In this document: positions 1-6,432 of the stretch, piece by piece
How the letters are laid out: every line of letters begins with the position of its first letter
Position numbering within the stretch: the stretch's first letter is position 1
Assembly (NCBI GenBank): GCA_009602725.1
Contig: WELB01000232.1
Span: 117,040 to 127,591 of the forward strand
Direction: 5' to 3'
Source: Spirogloea muscicola
Lineage: Eukaryota; Streptophyta; Zygnematophyceae; Spirogloeales; Spirogloeaceae
DNA length: 10,552 nucleotides
Notes under the pieces: generated by a model
Seen by the model: the letters and a program-made list of their open reading frames with translations, nothing else
Told to the model about the DNA's origin: nothing
The model's database searches: none
Translations under genes and position numbers: made by a program

Positions 1-1340
1 GGCGCCGAGGCCCCGCCCGCCGCCGACGCCGCCGGCGGCGGCCGCCGGACACGGTCGTCGACGCGGCGCGCCCTGCTCAGCAGGTTGGCACGGAGCCCAC
101 GAGGACTCATGCCAGCACCCATTGCTGCAGTGGTTGCTCAGCCAGAGGGCGCGCTGCTGACGGCACGTTCGGCGGCTGTGGCGCGTCGCAGCATCACCAG
201 CAGCTGGCCACAGACGGAGGCGGCGCTGGCGGCGGCGGCGGCGGCGGCCACCGCCGGGCAGACCTCGTCTCTGGCCGCAGCCCCGGCCAGGGGCCGTCAC
301 CACCGCCGGCATGCTGCTGTAGCCGCCGAGGCTGGCATGGCTCCCGACGACTCGTTGCGCTCGCAGCCGCCAGCGGCGGAGGCCGCTGCGGGCCCCTGCG
401 CCGCCACGACGTCTTCGGACGCTGACACAGGCGGTAATGCCGGCCACGATGACGGCGAGACAGTGCGTCCTGCGACATCGGCCGTGCCGGCGGCCCGGCC
501 AGGCGTGGTGCGGACGCTGTCGCTCTCGCAGTGGATGCCGATGACAGACGACGCGCTGACGTTTCCCACCACGCTGGCAGCCGCTGCCACCACCAAGGAC
601 AGCTGTGGCGACGACTGGCCCTCCCCTCGCGTGCCCATGGCCATGCGTGCTCCCCCGGCCGGCACCGAGGTTGAGGCAGTCACGAGCTCGCGGCTGTCCC
701 TATCGTCGCTCTTCTGCCGGAAGCCCCCAGCTGCTGCCGTGGCGAGTGACAATGGCAACAGCCCCAATGCTGGTCGGGAGCTGCTGGTGTGCGAGGAGGA
801 GACGGACGCGCTCGGTGTCGAGGACGAGTGCCCCCCACTGGCCGGGGGCGGCGACGGCGGCAGCGGCAGCGATGGCGGCGGCGGCAGCGACGGCGGTGGC
901 AACAGCGGTGGCGGTGGCAGGGTGGGGGTCCTGCGGCTGGCCAGCGCTCAAGGCAGCCCTCTACGCAAGCGGGCTCCGCCTGTTCGACAGTGGAGGTGAG
1001 CGCCAACCCGAATGACCTGCCAAGTGCAGGCGGCAGGCCCCCGCCAGACCAACTGGCTGGCAGCGGTCCTGATCATGACGGCAGTAAGGTTGTTGCGCAT
1101 GTGCATCGCAGCAGCGGTGAGGCGGCTGCCGCGCCGGAGGGAAAGCCGCCAGGGTGGCGGCGCGAGTGGGAGGATGATCCGCAGTATGTCGGCATGGAGT
1201 ACATGGGCTGCGAGCACCAGTACAGCGAAGTGCACTACGTCGCGTTCCGCCGTGCTGCTGCCGCCGAGCAGCCGCCGATGCTGCCGCCGCCGGCCTTGCA
1301 CGGCCACTGGCCGTGGCGGGCAGCATTCAGCGGCATGTAG
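1..1340 (+). CDS. Partial low-complexity protein, 3' exons (5' end outside window)
   Basis: I do not recognise this protein. One frame is open from base 1 to a good splice donor (GTGAGC at 996), giving about 332 residues with no required start inside the window, so the gene begins to the left. The residues are Ala-rich (an Ala run near 225-250), Ser/Pro-rich in the middle and end in a Gly/Ser/Asp tract (about 840-930), typical of volvocine regulatory proteins. The exon stops in phase 2 because the unspliced frame hits TGA at once. Acceptors giving the correct phase end at 1084, 1111 or 1114. The following frame then reads a charged/aromatic segment containing REWEDDPQYVGMEYMGCEH and reaches TAG at 1338-1340. 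That segment is far less repetitive and may be the conserved part. A donor-like GTAGGT at 1337 overlaps the stop, so the gene may instead continue. The opposite strand is also open over 297-902, but lacks splice support. Being coding is moderately sure; function is unknown. Confidence 0.5.
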
Positions 1341-1393
1341 GTGCGCCCAGCTTCCTGCAAGGGTGCGGAGCCCCTGCGACGCCACTGCCTCAG

Positions 1394-1498
1394 GACTGGG
1401 CTGCGACAAGTGGCATGAGTCGCCAACGGCTGAGATTGTCATTGAAGGCTGTGCCGGCAACATTTCCATCTGGCATGCAAGACAGATGGTGGGCAGGT
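1394..1498 (+). other. Possible additional exon of the upstream gene
   Basis: After a TCAG acceptor-like site ending at 1393, one frame reads about 35 residues containing CDKWHESPTAEIVIEGC and IWHARQMVG, then meets a consensus donor GTGAGC with GT at 1499-1500. The peptide is non-repetitive and plausible as coding. The phase does not match the obvious donors of the preceding exon without a very short intron, so this may instead be 3' UTR that happens to read well. It is listed because the donor is strong and the peptide could be conserved. Confidence 0.25.
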
Positions 1499-1908
1499 GA
1501 GCAACCACCAATTGCGGCGCCGAGCCCATAGAGGTTGCTTCACACTGTTGCCGCATGGTCGTGGCGGCCATGTCCATATGTACGAATACTGGTCTGGCAG
1601 CCATGGTACTCTTGCTCGCAGAGGCACGCTGCCGCACCATTGGAGGTGCTGGTCAGACTTCTCCAGTAGTAACAAGTTGGTAGCTAAGCTGGCAATGCTG
1701 AGCTGCAAGAGTGGGGCTTGCTTAATTGGGGCACCCGCCAACTTCTGCAACACGTCACTGGGTAACATTTCATTTTGGCCTTCTGGCACCCCATGTATTT
1801 GGACCTTTCAAAGGGGTTGGAAGAAGAGTTACAGTAAGATGGGTCGGGTGGGAGGGTAGGCAGATTGGGGAGAAGCAGAGTGCGAGGTCAAGGGAGCAAA
1901 GCAGGAAA

Positions 1909-1913
1909 TGTAA
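1909..1913 (+). terminator. Candidate TGTAA poly(A) signal of the leftmost gene
   Basis: TGTAA is the usual chlorophyte polyadenylation signal. This is the first plus-strand copy after the proposed TAG at 1338-1340, which would give a 3' UTR of roughly 580 bases, a normal length for volvocine algae. Cleavage would be expected about 10-20 bases downstream. No other evidence supports it. Confidence 0.35.
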
Positions 1914-1930
1914 GTGGATGAGAAATTGGA

Positions 1931-2340
1931 GGGGAGTCTGAAGTGAAGGAGTCCGGCTGCTTAGCAAACACCCACATTCCTCTGAGCTTTCTGATAAACT
2001 GGCTGCAGAGAGCGTGAGGTGCGCGTTGTCGTGCCTGCGCGTATAGCGCCCTCTACGCGTCGAAGTGCCACGCCTGAAGCTCCGCCTACAGGCCAGGACT
2101 CTGCTTGGCTAGCAGCAGCCTCCCCTGCATGGCCTCACTACCAAGTAAGCAGACATGCTAAGGATGTGGCAGAAGAGTCACCACACCGCCCCCCCAGCTG
2201 CCTGGGACTAGGCAGCTGCATCCGTGGGAGTTAAGCATCCTAACTGCGACAGCCTTATGCGCAGCGCGGACAGTACCACTGCGCCGCTGTCACCTCGTAC
2301 AGCATCGTCTTCTCCCACTTCGTCGCCCGCAGCCACGTCA
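1931..2340. other. Intergenic stretch with no recognised gene
   Basis: No coding segment with splice support or recognisable protein was seen. The stretch holds a perfect 9-bp hairpin (2195-2218, listed separately) and ends at the left border of the large inverted repeat. Part of the minus strand (2208-2468) is open and rich in Asp/Glu, but the conserved part of that reading lies inside the repeat arm and the rest has no independent support. Confidence 0.4.
2195..2218. repeat. Perfect 9-bp stem hairpin
   Basis: CAGCTGCCT at 2195-2203 is followed by a six-base loop GGGACT and the exact reverse complement AGGCAGCTG at 2210-2218. It lies about 120 bases outside the left arm of the large inverted repeat. 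It has no trailing T run and no neighbouring gene end, so it is not called a terminator. Confidence 0.5.
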
Positions 2341-2363
2341 TCGTCCACCACGTCATCGTCCAC
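2334..2363. repeat. Tandem 15-bp repeat at the inverted-repeat border
   Basis: CACGTCATCGTCCAC occurs twice in a row (2334-2348 and 2349-2363), with a partial third unit after it. The complementary copy in the right arm is at about 4036-4061, where less than two units remain before the arms diverge. Similarity between the arms therefore ends inside this tandem repeat. Confidence 0.7.
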
Positions 2364-2740
2364 CACCAGCTTCACCTCCATCTTCCTTCCGCGTCGAAGG
2401 TGGCCGTCGCGCCACCGCCTCGCTCTCCCGCCTCGCTTACTCCCAGCCATTGGCTGAGAAGTCTCCACCTGGCACGGGCCTTGAAGCTGTGGCTGTCGTC
2501 AACCTGCCACTTGCCACAGGACCGCCCTCGCGTGCAACCATCCCAATGCTAGTTGCAAAGACTAGCAACTGCTGCATAACTCCAGGGCGACAGTACGACC
2601 TGGAGGCTTCTCTCTCAACGGCGGCCAGGCTATTCGCTGCCCACGCGTTCTTCGACCACCGGCTCGCGCTCCACGCTCCGCGTGGCTCCTCCTACATTGC
2701 AATGCCTCGTTGCCTCACCAGGCCACCGCCCATCCTGCTG

Positions 2741-2894
2741 CCATCGTCACAAGTGCTGCAGCGCCGGGCTGCACCACCAAACCATCACCCGCTCCGCAAC
2801 GGTGGAACTCTGCGGGACCCCCCCTCAGCCTCCTGCTGCTGAGCCCCACGGCCGGCAACCGTCGCTGCCGACCGCATGGCCGCCAGTGGCGTGG
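2741..2894. other. About 154-bp segment present only in the left arm
   Basis: Flanking sequence on both sides matches the right arm, where the two edges meet directly near 3661. Either the left copy gained the segment or the right copy lost it. On the minus strand the protease-like frame continues into it (from 2894 down to 2785) without a stop, which suggests it is original polyprotein sequence deleted from the right arm. No clear terminal repeats or target duplication were seen at its ends. Confidence 0.6.
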
Positions 2895-3143
2895 TGACTA
2901 CCTCCTCCTGAGGAATGGCCAGCAGAGCGCTGCCCACCCTCGCAGCTTCGACATGGTAGGCAAATGCGGCGCCATCCTCCGCTGCAGCCACCAGCTGCAG
3001 TGGGAACTCCACCTGACGCCCCTCTCCGCATGCAGCCCCGGGGCGATATCTCCCCACCTCGTCCCAGAGGTCAATGCTCACCCTGCACGGGTACAACAAC
3101 TCTGTCCCAAGGAGCGCGTCGTAGGAGGTACCTCCGTAACCAA
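2785..3143 (-). pseudogene. Retroelement polyprotein fragment, C-terminal half of retropepsin-like protease (left-arm copy)
   Basis: The minus strand reads a continuous frame containing YGGTSYDALLG, then ELLYPCRVSIDLWDEVGRYRPG, then VEFPLQLVAAAEDGAAF and SALLAIPQEEV. The YD-LLG motif followed by LYP, an aromatic-rich stretch and YRPG is the layout of the C-terminal half of aspartic proteases from algal retroelement polyproteins, as I know the family. The active-site half is absent on this strand: upstream lies the spacer, which carries that half on the plus strand. It is therefore a fragment, although its frame is better kept than in the right-arm copy. Calling it retropepsin is by resemblance and by the linked active-site motif in the other copy. 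Confidence 0.55.
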
Positions 3144-3186
3144 GCAATGGAGGTGCTGGCTGACCCCATCCCGACTGCCCTTGTTG

Positions 3187-3686
3187 TCCGTAATGCTGGA
3201 CACCGCCGCGCAGCCGGTGCTGCTGGGCAGCAGCATGGTGCAAATGCTGGGGCTGTGCGCACAGGACCTGCAGCCGTCTTCCATTGAATTCGTTCCATTG
3301 CCATCGAGACGGCGAAGGGCAACGTCGCGGTGGGTCTGCGGCAGACGTGCGTGCCGATCACCATCACCCTCAACAAGGGCAGTCCGGATGAGGTCAGCCA
3401 GCACCTCCGTTGCTTGGTTAGGGAGGCTACCTCCTACGACGTGCTCCTGGGATAGAGTTTTGTACCCGTGCAGGGTGAGCATTGACCTCTGGGAAGAGGT
3501 GGGGAGATATCGCCCCGGCCTGCATGCGGAGAGGGGCGTCAGGTGGAGTTTCCACTGCAGCTGGTGGCTGCAGCGGAGGATGGCGCCGCATTCGCCTGCC
3601 ATGGCGAAGCTGCGAGGGTGGGCAGCGCTCTGCTGGCCATCCCTCAGGAGGAGGTGGTCACCAGCAGGATGGGCGGTGGCCTGGTG
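3187..3686 (+). pseudogene. Degenerate retropepsin-like protease of a retroelement (spacer plus right arm)
   Basis: The plus strand starts with VMLDTAAQPVLLGSSMVQML (about 3190-3250), which matches the retropepsin active-site region: a hydrophobic run, D-T/S-G/A, then a Leu-Gly-containing turn. A frameshift near 3290-3294 leads into SIAIETAKGNV and TCVPITITLN, then REATSYDVLLG, which ends in TAG at 3453-3455. Another frame resumes with VLYPCRVSIDLWEEVGRYRPG, and a third shift gives VEFPLQLVAAAEDGAAFACH to IPQEEV (to about 3660). At least three frame breaks and a stop make it non-functional. The usual D-T/S-G triad reads D-T-A here. No reverse transcriptase or integrase follows, so the parent element cannot be named. 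Confidence 0.6.
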
Positions 3687-4061
3687 AGGCAGCGAGGCGT
3701 TGCAATGAAGGAGGAGCCACGCGGAGCGTGAAGCGGAAGCCGGCGGTCGAACAACGCGTGGGCAGCGAATAGCCTGGCCGCCGTTAAGAGAGAAGCCTCC
3801 AGGTCGTACTGTCGCGCTGGAGTTATGCAGCAGTTGCTAGTCTTTGCAACTAGCAATGGGATGGTTGCACGCGAGGGCGCTCCTGTGGCAAGTGGCAGGT
3901 TGACAACAGCCACAGCTTCGAGGCCCGTGCCAGGTGGAGACTTCTCAGCCAATGGCTGGGAGTAAGCGAGGCGGGAGAGCGAGGCGGTGGCGCGACGGCC
4001 ACCTTCGACGCGGAAGGAAGGTGGAGGGGACGCTCGTGGTGGACGATGACGTGGTGGACGA
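3371..4061. repeat. Right arm of large inverted repeat
   Basis: This is the partner of the left arm 2341-3186, in reverse complement. It lacks the 154-base segment found at 2741-2894. Its plus strand carries the same protease remnant, here broken by frameshifts. The border at 4061 is sharp: the next bases read a gag-like peptide with no counterpart left of 2341. A transcript crossing 2341-4061 would fold into a hairpin with a stem near 690 bp. Confidence 0.9.
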
Positions 4062-4216
4062 CCAACACAGCAGCCAAGGTGGCAGAGCTGGTAAGCTTCC
4101 GGCGGCTGCCGGGCGAGGACGTCATGGTCATGGCGCAGCGCATGAAGCAGCTGCGTCGGGACACCGGGCGGCTAACTGAAGAAGGCGCCGCCCACAAGTT
4201 CCTCGAGGCGAGGTGG
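4062..4216 (+). pseudogene. Gag-like fragment of a retroelement
   Basis: Immediately outside the right repeat arm the plus strand reads TNTAAKVAELVSFRRLPGED, then VMVMAQRMKQLRRDTGRL, then TEEGAAHKFLEARW. A charged helical stretch with GE(D)xVxxMAxRMxxL and a following (KF)LEA is typical of retrotransposon gag helical domains (Retrotrans_gag-like). There is no start and the left side joins unrelated repeat-arm sequence. Downstream of 4216 the frame loses recognisable content. The same frame stays open to about 4516, but the composition changes. It lies downstream of the protease remnant, the reverse of the normal gag-then-protease order, so it probably belongs to a different copy or a rearranged one. 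Confidence 0.45.
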
Positions 4217-4480
4217 GGATCACGGCAGCAGATGCAGGGACTTCAGCTCCGGCACCCCGCGGCTCTCCGACCCGCCTATTCGGGTTGCACCCTACCCAGC
4301 GAGTCACCCCATGGGTTTCGCCCGCTGAGGTTCCCTATACCACCTTCCTACCTGAGATATCCGACCAGGCTTAGCCCTCCCTGCTCGGGTTCCGCCCAAC
4401 CGCCCTCTAGCCGACGCCACGACGGCGCTACGCGCCCGGGCATGACAGCGTTCCTGGGGTATGGTTGCCAACAAGAAGAG
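4217..4480. other. Unassigned stretch, pyrimidine-rich on the plus strand
   Basis: No protein was recognised on either strand. The minus strand has frequent stops. The plus frame continuing from the gag-like segment is rich in Pro/Ser/Arg without family resemblance. It may be degenerate retroelement or long-terminal-repeat sequence, but no matching second copy was found in the window. Confidence 0.3.
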
Positions 4481-4485
4481 AATAG

Positions 4486-4504
4486 GGGCTGGAACAACCA
4501 GCCC
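4486..4504. repeat. Stem-loop repeat, copy a
   Basis: GGGCTGG, a five-base loop AACAA, then CCAGCCC form a perfect 7-bp stem. The bases after it (GAAAAAGAATGAACAGAGT) resemble those after copy b (AAAAGAATGGACAAGGT), so the conserved unit is longer than the stem. Confidence 0.7.
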
Positions 4505-4556
4505 GAAAAAGAATGAACAGAGTACGAGAAGAGAAAGCGCGGCCAGATTGACTGGT

Positions 4557-4593
4557 GGCTGGGAAAGGCCAGCCCAAAAGAATGGACAAGGTC
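4557..4593. repeat. Stem-loop repeat, copy b with conserved flank
   Basis: GGCTGG (4557-4562), loop GAAAGG, CCAGCC (4569-4574), followed by a conserved tail up to 4593. The full 37 bases reappear in reverse complement at 5835-5871 with only a small indel and a substitution. It lies about 70 bases after copy a in the same orientation, so the two look like a tandem pair. Confidence 0.75.
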
Positions 4594-4665
4594 TGAGGGA
4601 GCTTGAGTGCGAGAAGGGGGCCAGGGGAAGCGCTAAGAAACAGAAACAAAGCAGCTACGAGACAC

Positions 4666-4965
4666 TCAGTAACCCTTGCTAAGCAGCCGCAGATCAGAGA
4701 TGCTGGGCTCCTGGAAGTGGGTCCCCTGGCCAGAGCCAGAGGCAGCAGCGAGGGCTCTGCCGGCACGAAGGTGCAGCGCCCGGGCCATGGACCTCTGCAG
4801 CGAGACGGCCAGGCGCATTCGATACTTTTGCGCCAGCGACCCGGCTGCAGGGAAGTCATTTGGCTATCCATGGAAGCGCCGGGCGATGGTGTGGCGGGCG
4901 AGCTGGGTGAGCAGCTCGAGCCACCGAGCGCCCAGCGGAAGGGGGGAAGGCGCGCGGGGCGCATG
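4666..4965 (-). pseudogene. Unrecognised coding remnant with an in-frame TAG
   Basis: The minus strand reads about 95 codons with strongly G/C third positions, unlike the surrounding sequence: LGARWLELLTQLARH, then TIARRFHG, an in-frame TAG, then PNDFPAAGSLAQKYRMRL, AVSLQRSMARALHLRAG and an end at SDLRLLSKGY with TGA at 4666-4668. The coherent helical peptide on both sides of the TAG in the same frame suggests a single nonsense change (CAG to TAG would do it) in a once-real C-terminus. Alternatively, CTTCCCTGCAG just before the second part could be a splice acceptor, making about 4666-4848 a terminal exon. I do not recognise the family. A longer overlapping minus-strand frame (4428-4988) has poorer composition and is likely a shadow. 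Confidence 0.4.
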
Positions 4966-5159
4966 AAATGAAATGGAGGCCAATTCAAGCCGACACATTG
5001 TTCAGGCAGAGTCTAGAGCAAACTAAACAGGGCTACATTATACGGAAACCTAAACCAAGGTGCCTAAGGTGACATCAGTACCCACGGGTGAGCACAAACA
5101 AATCCGACAAGCTAACTTGGGGAGCTGGAGCGCCGCCACGAAAGCCGGAGGCCTGACTT

Positions 5160-5290
5160 TAAGCGCGCCCTGCACGTTGATGAAGAGCCAACAAGAAGGC
5201 TACAGTTTGTGGCACCCTAAGATGCAAAAGGTGACCATAAGCCGAGATGTCATCTTTGTCGATTTGGAGAAAGGGAAGCCAGTTTGTGCC
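5160..5290 (+). pseudogene. Ty1/copia retrotransposon polyprotein fragment
   Basis: The plus strand reads EGYSLWHPKMQKVTISRDVI followed by FVDLEKG. GYrLWdP-(x)-kv-iSRDVvFdE is the well-known signature at the C-terminal end of the copia integrase region, just before the linker to the reverse transcriptase (RVT_2). Usually it follows C-x-F-x-GY; here the upstream PCTLMKSQQ is a degraded form. The frame remains open to 5473, but no reverse transcriptase motifs follow and nothing recognisable precedes it, so only about 40 residues of the element are identifiable. Confidence 0.7.
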
Positions 5291-5602
5291 GGTGAGACTG
5301 TTCAGCAACCGGTGTGGGTAGCTGCTTGGCCTGCTTCAGTGCAGCCCATGACCCCTCCAACAGTCAATCTGGCCGCGCTTCCTTTCCAACATGCCCTGAT
5401 CAATATACTCCGTAATCTGAAACATCAGGAGTCCCTTGGCTTCTCAAGAGTAGGATGTAAGGTTTTTGCCTGACTGTTTTTCTTGGGCGGGATGTCGATG
5501 CAATACTGCCTCATGATGGTTCCTGATGCTGACAGCAATCCCGCACAGACAGGAGTTCCGTTGCTTTTTAAGGAGAACATGCTCTCCAGTGGGCCGTGTA
5601 AC

Positions 5603-5621
5603 GGGCTGGCCTCTCACAGCC
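5603..5621. repeat. Stem-loop repeat, copy c (inverted)
   Basis: GGGCTGGCCTCTCACAGCC: a 5-bp stem, GGCTG with CAGCC, around an eight-base loop. The left half and the CCTYTC loop match copy e; the right half is degenerate. Orientation is opposite to copies a and b. Confidence 0.5.
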
Positions 5622-5640
5622 ATAGCCTTTCGGCCCCATC

Positions 5641-5680
5641 AGACCTTGTAAATTTTCATTTTAGCTGGCTGTTCACAGCT
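5641..5680. repeat. Stem-loop repeat, copy d with flank (inverted, degenerate)
   Basis: AGACCTTGT at 5641-5649, then a T-rich stretch, then AGCTG...CAGCT (5663-5680). The order ACCTTGT, TTTT, hairpin is the same as in copy e and in the reverse complement of copy b, so it is a diverged member of the family. Confidence 0.45.
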
Positions 5681-5834
5681 TCGCCCCCTTTGGCTGAGCA
5701 ACTTTTAGTCTTACATTGATTGAGCTGTTTCTTCTATTAATCGGGGTCACCTGAGAGGTCATGCTAAGTACAATGAAAGCATATCACAACCGTGTATTGC
5801 CAAGCTGTAGGTTTAGGAGCTTTCTGGCTCTTTG

Positions 5835-5872
5835 GACCTTGTCCATCTTTTCGGGCTGGCCTTTCCCAGCCC
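5835..5872. repeat. Stem-loop repeat, copy e with conserved flank (inverted)
   Basis: GACCTTGTCCAT at 5835-5846, CTTTTC, then GGGCTGG (5853-5859), loop CCTTTC, CCAGCCC (5866-5872): a perfect 7-bp stem. It is the reverse-complement partner of 4557-4593. Confidence 0.75.
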
Positions 5873-5974
5873 CTACCTTCTTTGGGAGAGCCACATTCTT
5901 GCTGCTAACGAAGTCAGAAGCGGCAGGTCTGCTGGTAGGTGGACGTCGAGCTGGAGAGTAGCAGCCTACAGACC

Positions 5975-6432
5975 CTCGACCTAGCTGTCTGTTGAGAGTT
6001 TTAGAGGACGTAAACGTGAGATTCTTGGATCTCCTGCTTCATCATACTGGGTGAATCCCTGAACCCCTGAATTCTGCCACTTGCATATTGTGATGAGAGA
6101 AGTCCCACGGCTAAGAGAAGTCCGTAAGCCCTGCCTCCCACAGACCTTATAGCTACAGCCATCGCCTACAACTGGAAGAGTCTTCCTTTCTTCCAAAATC
6201 CTGGACCTCGTCGGCACCAGCAAGTGAGCAGAGCCACTGCTCGACACTGCGAGAATCACTATCACTGGCCGTCATGTCGCAGCTGTGCAGTCGCCCGCTC
6301 CTCTGAAGCCGGGGTTGCTGCCCGTGCTGCAGAGCCGCAGAGGCCTGGACAGCACCCACCGGTGGCCACTGCTGCGGCTATTGGCAGTGAGCGGCAGCCT
6401 CCAGGCTGCTGCCACTAGCGGCGGACTGCAAC
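5975..6432 (+). promoter_or_regulatory. Upstream region of the LarB-like gene
   Basis: No gene was recognised here. By position it should hold the promoter and 5' UTR of the LarB-like gene. A short direct repeat of AGAGAAGTCC occurs about 20 bases apart near 6099-6123. An in-frame TGA near 6390 shows that the coding frame does not extend upstream without an additional exon. No clear TATA element could be assigned. Confidence 0.3.

Larger units (their letters stand above)
2341..3186. repeat. Left arm of large inverted repeat
   Basis: This arm is the reverse complement of 3371-4061. Outer part: 2341-2740 pairs with 3662-4061 without gaps and, by hand alignment, with about 18 mismatches in roughly 400 bases (about 95% identity), including a 60-base block identical to 3961-4020. 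Inner part: about 2895-3186 pairs with 3371-3660 with several single-base indels. The left arm alone carries an extra stretch of about 154 bases (2741-2894). The arms are separated by a spacer of about 184 bases. The sequence is retroelement-derived: on the minus strand it encodes the C-terminal half of a retropepsin-like protease. Confidence 0.9.
5300..5974. other. Repeat-rich stretch with no gene
   Basis: Apart from three inverted-orientation stem-loop repeats (listed separately), no coding sequence was recognised. Short open frames (5483-5719, 5761-5961) have no resemblance to known proteins, and the second simply reads through a stem-loop repeat. It is richer in A and T than the flanking exons. 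Confidence 0.4.

Noticed and set aside
297-902. Minus-strand Pro/Ser-rich open frame
   Set aside because: It is the mirror of the Gly/Asp/Ser tract on the plus strand; the plus frame ends at a good donor and stays open to the window edge.
948-1640. Long minus-strand open frame (about 230 codons)
   Set aside because: It overlaps the plus-strand exons of the left gene, has no recognisable domain or splice support, and is open largely because of GC-rich composition.
2195-2218. Hairpin as a transcription terminator
   Set aside because: There is no T run, no gene ends nearby, and intrinsic terminators are not expected in a nuclear genome.
2450-2842. Plus-strand open frame in the left arm, with a similar minus-strand frame at 3644-3952
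   Set aside because: The two peptides are similar only because the DNA arms are about 95% identical in reverse complement. No family was recognised, and the protease reading on the opposite strand explains the inner part better.
3078-3602. Minus-strand 174-codon frame across the palindrome spacer
   Set aside because: It runs antisense to the protease remnant and has no protein resemblance.
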